DNA of 64,000 nt from positions 2,108,001-2,172,000 of the forward strand of contig NC_007802.1 in the NCBI RefSeq assembly GCF_000013565.1, written 5' to 3'. Position numbers and translations under genes: made by a program. This stretch comes from Jannaschia sp. CCS1 (GTDB lineage Bacteria > Pseudomonadota > Alphaproteobacteria > Rhodobacterales > Rhodobacteraceae). Under the pieces are notes generated by a model that saw only the letters and a list, made by a program, of their open reading frames with translations, was not told the origin of the DNA and ran no database searches. Below are positions 61,084 to 64,000 of the stretch, piece after piece (position 1 is the first letter of the stretch; each line of letters begins with the position of its first letter).

Positions 61084-61502
61084 TGCGCCAGGCACCTTAT
61101 GACGAAATACTGGCCGCGCAGGACAGGCTCACGCGTCTCAGGGCGCGGGGTCTGGACCCTGAGCGCGAAACGGCGGGCAGCGTCCTCGGGCGGCAGATCG
61201 GTCAGAAATGACCGGCGGCTTGTGTCGAGGCGCGGCAGGGGCAAGGCGTCGTCCAGCGTCGGGTAATGGTCGATGGACGACAGGTCGGCCTCGTTCTGGC
61301 CCATCCAGGTGCCGTCCGGCTCTATCACCACCAACAGATCCCCCAGGGCGGGCGTCGTGCCGCAGGTGCCGTCTGGCGTGCAGACCTCCGCCATCTGGCA
61401 CAGGCCGCGATAGCTGACCTGCGGGCTGTCATCCAGCGTTGCGGTCGCGGGGAAGGCCGCGAGAGAGGCCGCCAGCACCGTGCCAGGACCCCGCATCCGC
61501 AT
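61080..61502 (-). CDS. Secreted four-cysteine protein, copy 1 of a tandem family
   Basis: A 140-residue protein whose ATG overlaps the livF stop (TGATG). Signal-like N-terminus GTVLAASLAAFPATA, then YRGLCQMAEVCTPDGTCGTT: C35, C41 and C47 as C-x5-C-x5-C. The final C136 is 4 residues from the end (IRCLAQ). The body has LLVVIEPDGTWMGQNEADL. It starts the run of four paralogs placed between livF and livH. Unknown family. Confidence 0.72.
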   Translation of the reverse strand: MRMRGPGTVLAASLAAFPATATLDDSPQVSYRGLCQMAEVCTPDGTCGTTPALGDLLVVIEPDGTWMGQNEADLSSIDHYPTLDDALPLPRLDTSRRSFLTDLPPEDAARRFALRVQTPRPETREPVLRGQYFVIRCLAQ

Positions 61503-62332
61503 CAGCCCCCCAGAAAGCTCTTGCGGACCTCCGGGTCAGCGAGAAGCTCCTTGCCGGTGCCCGTGAACGCATTGCGTCCCTGCACCAGAACATAGCCTTT
61601 ATCCGCAATCTCAAGGGCTTGGCGGGCGTTTTGTTCCACCATCAGGATCGGGATGCCGGTGCGGGACACTTCGATGATCCGGTCAAACAACTCGTCCATC
61701 ACGATGGGGGAGACGCCCGCGGTCGGCTCATCCAGCATGAGGACCTTCGGTTTGGTCATCAGCGCACGTCCCACGGCCACCTGCTGACGCTGCCCGCCGG
61801 AAAGCTCCCCCGCCGCCTGGGCGCGCTTGTCCCGCAGGATCGGGAACAGATCGAACACCTGCTCCAGCGTGTCGCGAAAGTCGTCCTTGCGGATGAAGGC
61901 CCCCATCTCAAGATTTTCCTCCACGGTCATGGAGGTGAAGATGTTGGAGGTTTGCGGCACAAACCCCATGCCCGCGCCCACCCGCGCCTGGGGCGAGAGC
62001 GCGCTGATATCCTGCCCGTCAAGAAGCACATGCCCCTCCCGCAGGTTCAGCATCCCGAAGACGGCCTTCATCGCGGTCGATTTGCCCGCGCCGTTGGGAC
62101 CCACGATCACCGCAATCTCTCCGGGGTTCACGGCAATGGTGCAATCGTGAAGGATGTCGGGGCCATTGCCATAGCCGCCGGTCATCGCGTCGCCGATCAG
62201 GAAGGGATGGGCGCCATCGGTGGGAATGGCCTTGCCGCCCGGCGCAATCGGATCGCCCATGGAGGGGGGACGGGGCTTCGTGATCGAGCGGTCCTTGTTG
62301 CCCCGGTCGTTGTGATAGGCGTTGTCGCTCAT
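61502..62332 (-). CDS. livF: Branched-chain amino-acid ABC transporter ATPase (LivF)
   Basis: A 276-residue ATPase with Walker A GPNGAGKS (78-85), LSGGQRQQVAVGRAL, VLMLDEPTAGVSP and the LivF-type VEQNARQALEIAD. Walker A lies about 40 residues further in than normal, so an N-terminal extension of about 40 residues exists (Asn/Asp/Pro-rich). The ATGA overlap with livG supports the long start; M25 is an alternative. It is followed by the four secreted small proteins. Confidence 0.88.
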   Translation of the reverse strand: MSDNAYHNDRGNKDRSITKPRPPSMGDPIAPGGKAIPTDGAHPFLIGDAMTGGYGNGPDILHDCTIAVNPGEIAVIVGPNGAGKSTAMKAVFGMLNLREGHVLLDGQDISALSPQARVGAGMGFVPQTSNIFTSMTVEENLEMGAFIRKDDFRDTLEQVFDLFPILRDKRAQAAGELSGGQRQQVAVGRALMTKPKVLMLDEPTAGVSPIVMDELFDRIIEVSRTGIPILMVEQNARQALEIADKGYVLVQGRNAFTGTGKELLADPEVRKSFLGG

Positions 62333-63120
62333 GCCGGGGCCTCTTCCAACTGATCCTTGTTCTTGAGGCCGGTGCCCAGATAGGCCTCGATCACCGCGTC
62401 GTTGGCCTTGATCTGGTCGAGCGTTCCTTCCGCCAGCACGTGGCCCTCGGCCATACAGATCACGGGGTCGCAGAGGCGGCCGATGAAATCCATGTCATGC
62501 TCAATCACGCAGAACGTGTAGCCGCGTTCCTTGTTGAGGCGGATGATCGCGTCACCGATGGTGTTGAGGAGCGTGCGGTTCACGCCTGCGCCGACCTCGT
62601 CCAGAAACACGATCTTGGCGTCGACCATCATCGTGCGGCCCAGTTCCAGCAGCTTCTTTTGCCCGCCCGAGATCTGGCCCGCAGGTTGATCGGCCAGATG
62701 TTCGACGGTCAGAAACTCCAGCACTTCATCGGCTTTGGCCTTTAGCGCGCGTTCCTCGTCGGCGATGCGTTTGCGGCCAAACCACGTGTTCCACAGAGTC
62801 TCACCGGATTGCCCCTCGGGCACCATCATCAGATTTTCCCGACAGGTCATGGAGGAGAATTCATGGGCGATCTGGAAGGTGCGCAGCAGGCCCTTGCCGA
62901 ACAGCTGATGGGGCGGCAGGCCGGTGATATCCTCGCCGTCCATCACAACCTTGCCGGATGTGGGCGGCAGGACGCCCGCGATCACGTTGAAGAGCGTCGT
63001 CTTGCCCGCGCCATTGGGGCCGATCAGCCCGGTGATCGAGCCCGTTTCGATCCGAAGGCTCGCGCCATCTACGGCATGGAAGCCACCGAAGTGTTTGTGG
63101 AGGTCGTGAACTTCAATCAT
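62329..63120 (-). CDS. livG: Branched-chain amino-acid ABC transporter ATPase (LivG)
   Basis: A 263-residue ATPase with Walker A GPNGAGKT (34-41), LRTFQIAHEFSSMTCRENL (LivG pattern), SGGQKKLLELGRTMM, FLDEVGAGVN and VIEHDMDFIGRLCD. It forms the second ATP-binding subunit of the Liv importer. A hairpin/terminator lies upstream after the binding-protein gene. Confidence 0.9.
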   Translation of the reverse strand: MIEVHDLHKHFGGFHAVDGASLRIETGSITGLIGPNGAGKTTLFNVIAGVLPPTSGKVVMDGEDITGLPPHQLFGKGLLRTFQIAHEFSSMTCRENLMMVPEGQSGETLWNTWFGRKRIADEERALKAKADEVLEFLTVEHLADQPAGQISGGQKKLLELGRTMMVDAKIVFLDEVGAGVNRTLLNTIGDAIIRLNKERGYTFCVIEHDMDFIGRLCDPVICMAEGHVLAEGTLDQIKANDAVIEAYLGTGLKNKDQLEEAPA

Positions 63121-63170
63121 GGGCGTCCCTCTGGGCCGACAATCCCGGCGCGCGCGCCTGTGTAAAAAGA

Positions 63171-63198
63171 CGCAGCCCGGCGATGAAACCGGGCTGCG
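63171..63198 (-). terminator. Terminator/attenuator between livK and livG
   Basis: Arms CGCAGCCCGG (63171-63180) and CCGGGCTGCG (63189-63198), loop of 8 nt. On the minus strand the stem is followed by TCTTTTTACA. It lies 22 bp after the binding-protein stop, likely to keep livK mRNA at a higher level than the rest. Confidence 0.75.
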
Positions 63199-63219
63199 CC
63201 TCTCTCAATGGGAGGTCAA

Positions 63220-64000
63220 TCAGCGGTAACCGGCGACCGTCAGCTCCCCGCCGGAGATCTCGATCTCACGATAATTGCCGGCAGATTCGCCACCCCCGAT
63301 CAGCTCCACGGCGGAGGCGCCGACATAATCGACCTCTTCCCCGTTGGCGATCATTTCCAGCGCCATGCCAAGCTGGCCGGGCAGGATCTCGGTGCCGGGC
63401 GCGTTGGCGACGTTCATGATCTCACCCATATAGTCGGCGGCGTTGCGGCTTTCCGCAGCGGCCATGGCGAGCATGAGCAGGGCGGCGGCGTCATAGGATT
63501 CCGCGGAGAACGGCGAGGTGCCGTCAAAGCCCGCTTCCTCGGCCATGGCCTGATAGAGGCCCGCGCCTTCGCTGTCGGTGCCGGGGTTCTGGCCGAACGA
63601 CCCGTCGATGTCGGAGCCGAAATTGTCGACCAGCGCCTGAGAGACCATGCCGTCGGGGAACACGAAGGTGTCAAACGCGCCGGTATCTAATGCAGCCTGG
63701 ATCACGCCGGAGCCGCCCTGGTCCACGTAGCCCGCAACGACAAGCGCGTCACCACCGGCGGAGGCAAGTGCGCCGACTTCGGCGGAGTAATCCGCGCGGC
63801 CATCCTCATGGGCCGCCGACAGCGTGACGGTGCCGCCCGCTTCTTCAAACGCCGCAGAGAAGGCATCGGCCAGGCCCTGGCCATAGTCGTTGTTGGTGTA
63901 GGTCAGCGCGACGGTGTCGATGCCGCGTTCCATGATGATTTCGGCCATCACGACGCCCTGGCGCGCATCGGACGGCGCGGTGCGGAAGAACAACCCGTTA
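63220..64000 (-). CDS. livK: Branched-chain amino-acid/amide ABC transporter binding protein (N-terminus outside window)
   Basis: The 260 visible C-terminal residues read open to the window edge: NGLFFRTAPSDARQGVVMAE at the edge, YTNNDYGQGLADAFSAAFEEAGG, SVELIGGG-like ending and TVAGYR. This is the periplasmic-binding-protein type-1 leucine family, about 390 residues in full, so about 130 residues with the signal peptide lie outside. The track-type start TTG at 63993 is not real. It is the first gene of the liv operon in this window. Confidence 0.88.
   Translation of the reverse strand, partial: NGLFFRTAPSDARQGVVMAEIIMERGIDTVALTYTNNDYGQGLADAFSAAFEEAGGTVTLSAAHEDGRADYSAEVGALASAGGDALVVAGYVDQGGSGVIQAALDTGAFDTFVFPDGMVSQALVDNFGSDIDGSFGQNPGTDSEGAGLYQAMAEEAGFDGTSPFSAESYDAAALLMLAMAAAESRNAADYMGEIMNVANAPGTEILPGQLGMALEMIANGEEVDYVGASAVELIGGGESAGNYREIEISGGELTVAGYR

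Overview
The window reads as a chromosomal segment of a high-GC marine-type alphaproteobacterium, most likely Rhodobacteraceae (Roseobacter group). The reasons are the AqpS-type arsenic cluster, the non-phosphorylating sugar pathway, the heme-uptake (hmu) operon with a private TonB/ExbB/ExbD set, an IalB-family protein, a ccmF-ccmH pair and the general protein flavour. The genus cannot be fixed from the sequence alone. No insertion sequence, CRISPR array, prophage or rRNA operon was seen. One tRNA gene (Arg, CCG) is present.

Layout. 1-634: 5' part of an MHYT-domain membrane sensor running off the left edge. 810-4209: arsenic resistance cluster: arsR with an inverted-repeat operator, then a divergent run of a DoeB/EutE-like zinc deacylase, aqpS, arsC and arsH. 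4790-23033: a roughly 18-kb sugar catabolic island. It encodes every step of the non-phosphorylative L-fucose route: mutarotase, aldo/keto dehydrogenase, lactonase, fuconate dehydratase, 2-keto-3-deoxy-L-fuconate dehydrogenase, and diketo-acid hydrolase giving pyruvate and L-lactate. It also has a CUT1 ABC importer, a GntR/FCD regulator and an unexplained set of extra enzymes (TIM-barrel isomerase, two PfkB kinases, BtpA/SgcQ protein, M42 peptidase, FGGY kinase). An 18-bp palindromic element centred on CTAG occurs at four intergenic points of the island and is probably the GntR operator.

23349-37405: iron acquisition. A siderophore-type binding protein, two FecCD permeases, an ATPase and a siderophore-interacting reductase come first. 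Then TonB-ExbD-ExbD-ExbB, a periplasmic protein and a TonB-dependent receptor lie on the minus strand, facing a divergent hmuSTUV plus heme monooxygenase-like gene. 37849-57300: mostly housekeeping: dusA, tRNA-Arg, two CPBP proteases, an Ldh2-family dehydrogenase, msrA/msrB, an M15-type peptidase next to an L,D-transpeptidase, lpxD-acp-fabF, ialB, a HerA-like ATPase, a HIT protein, ccmF-ccmH, an enoyl-CoA hydratase, and a Tat-exported nitroreductase with its MarR regulator under two tandem palindromes. A structured, rho-independently terminated minus-strand small-RNA candidate with an anti-Shine-Dalgarno loop sits at about 49701-49795.

57382-64000: a branched-chain amino-acid/amide (Liv) ABC importer on the minus strand (livK partial, livG, livF, then livH, livM). 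It is interrupted by four consecutive small secreted proteins. These look unlike any family I recognise but share one cysteine signature (C-x5-C-x4/5-C, about 81-88 residues, then a final C three or four residues from the end). This tandem family embedded in a transporter operon, the four-site GntR regulon and the small-RNA candidate are the most promising undescribed features.
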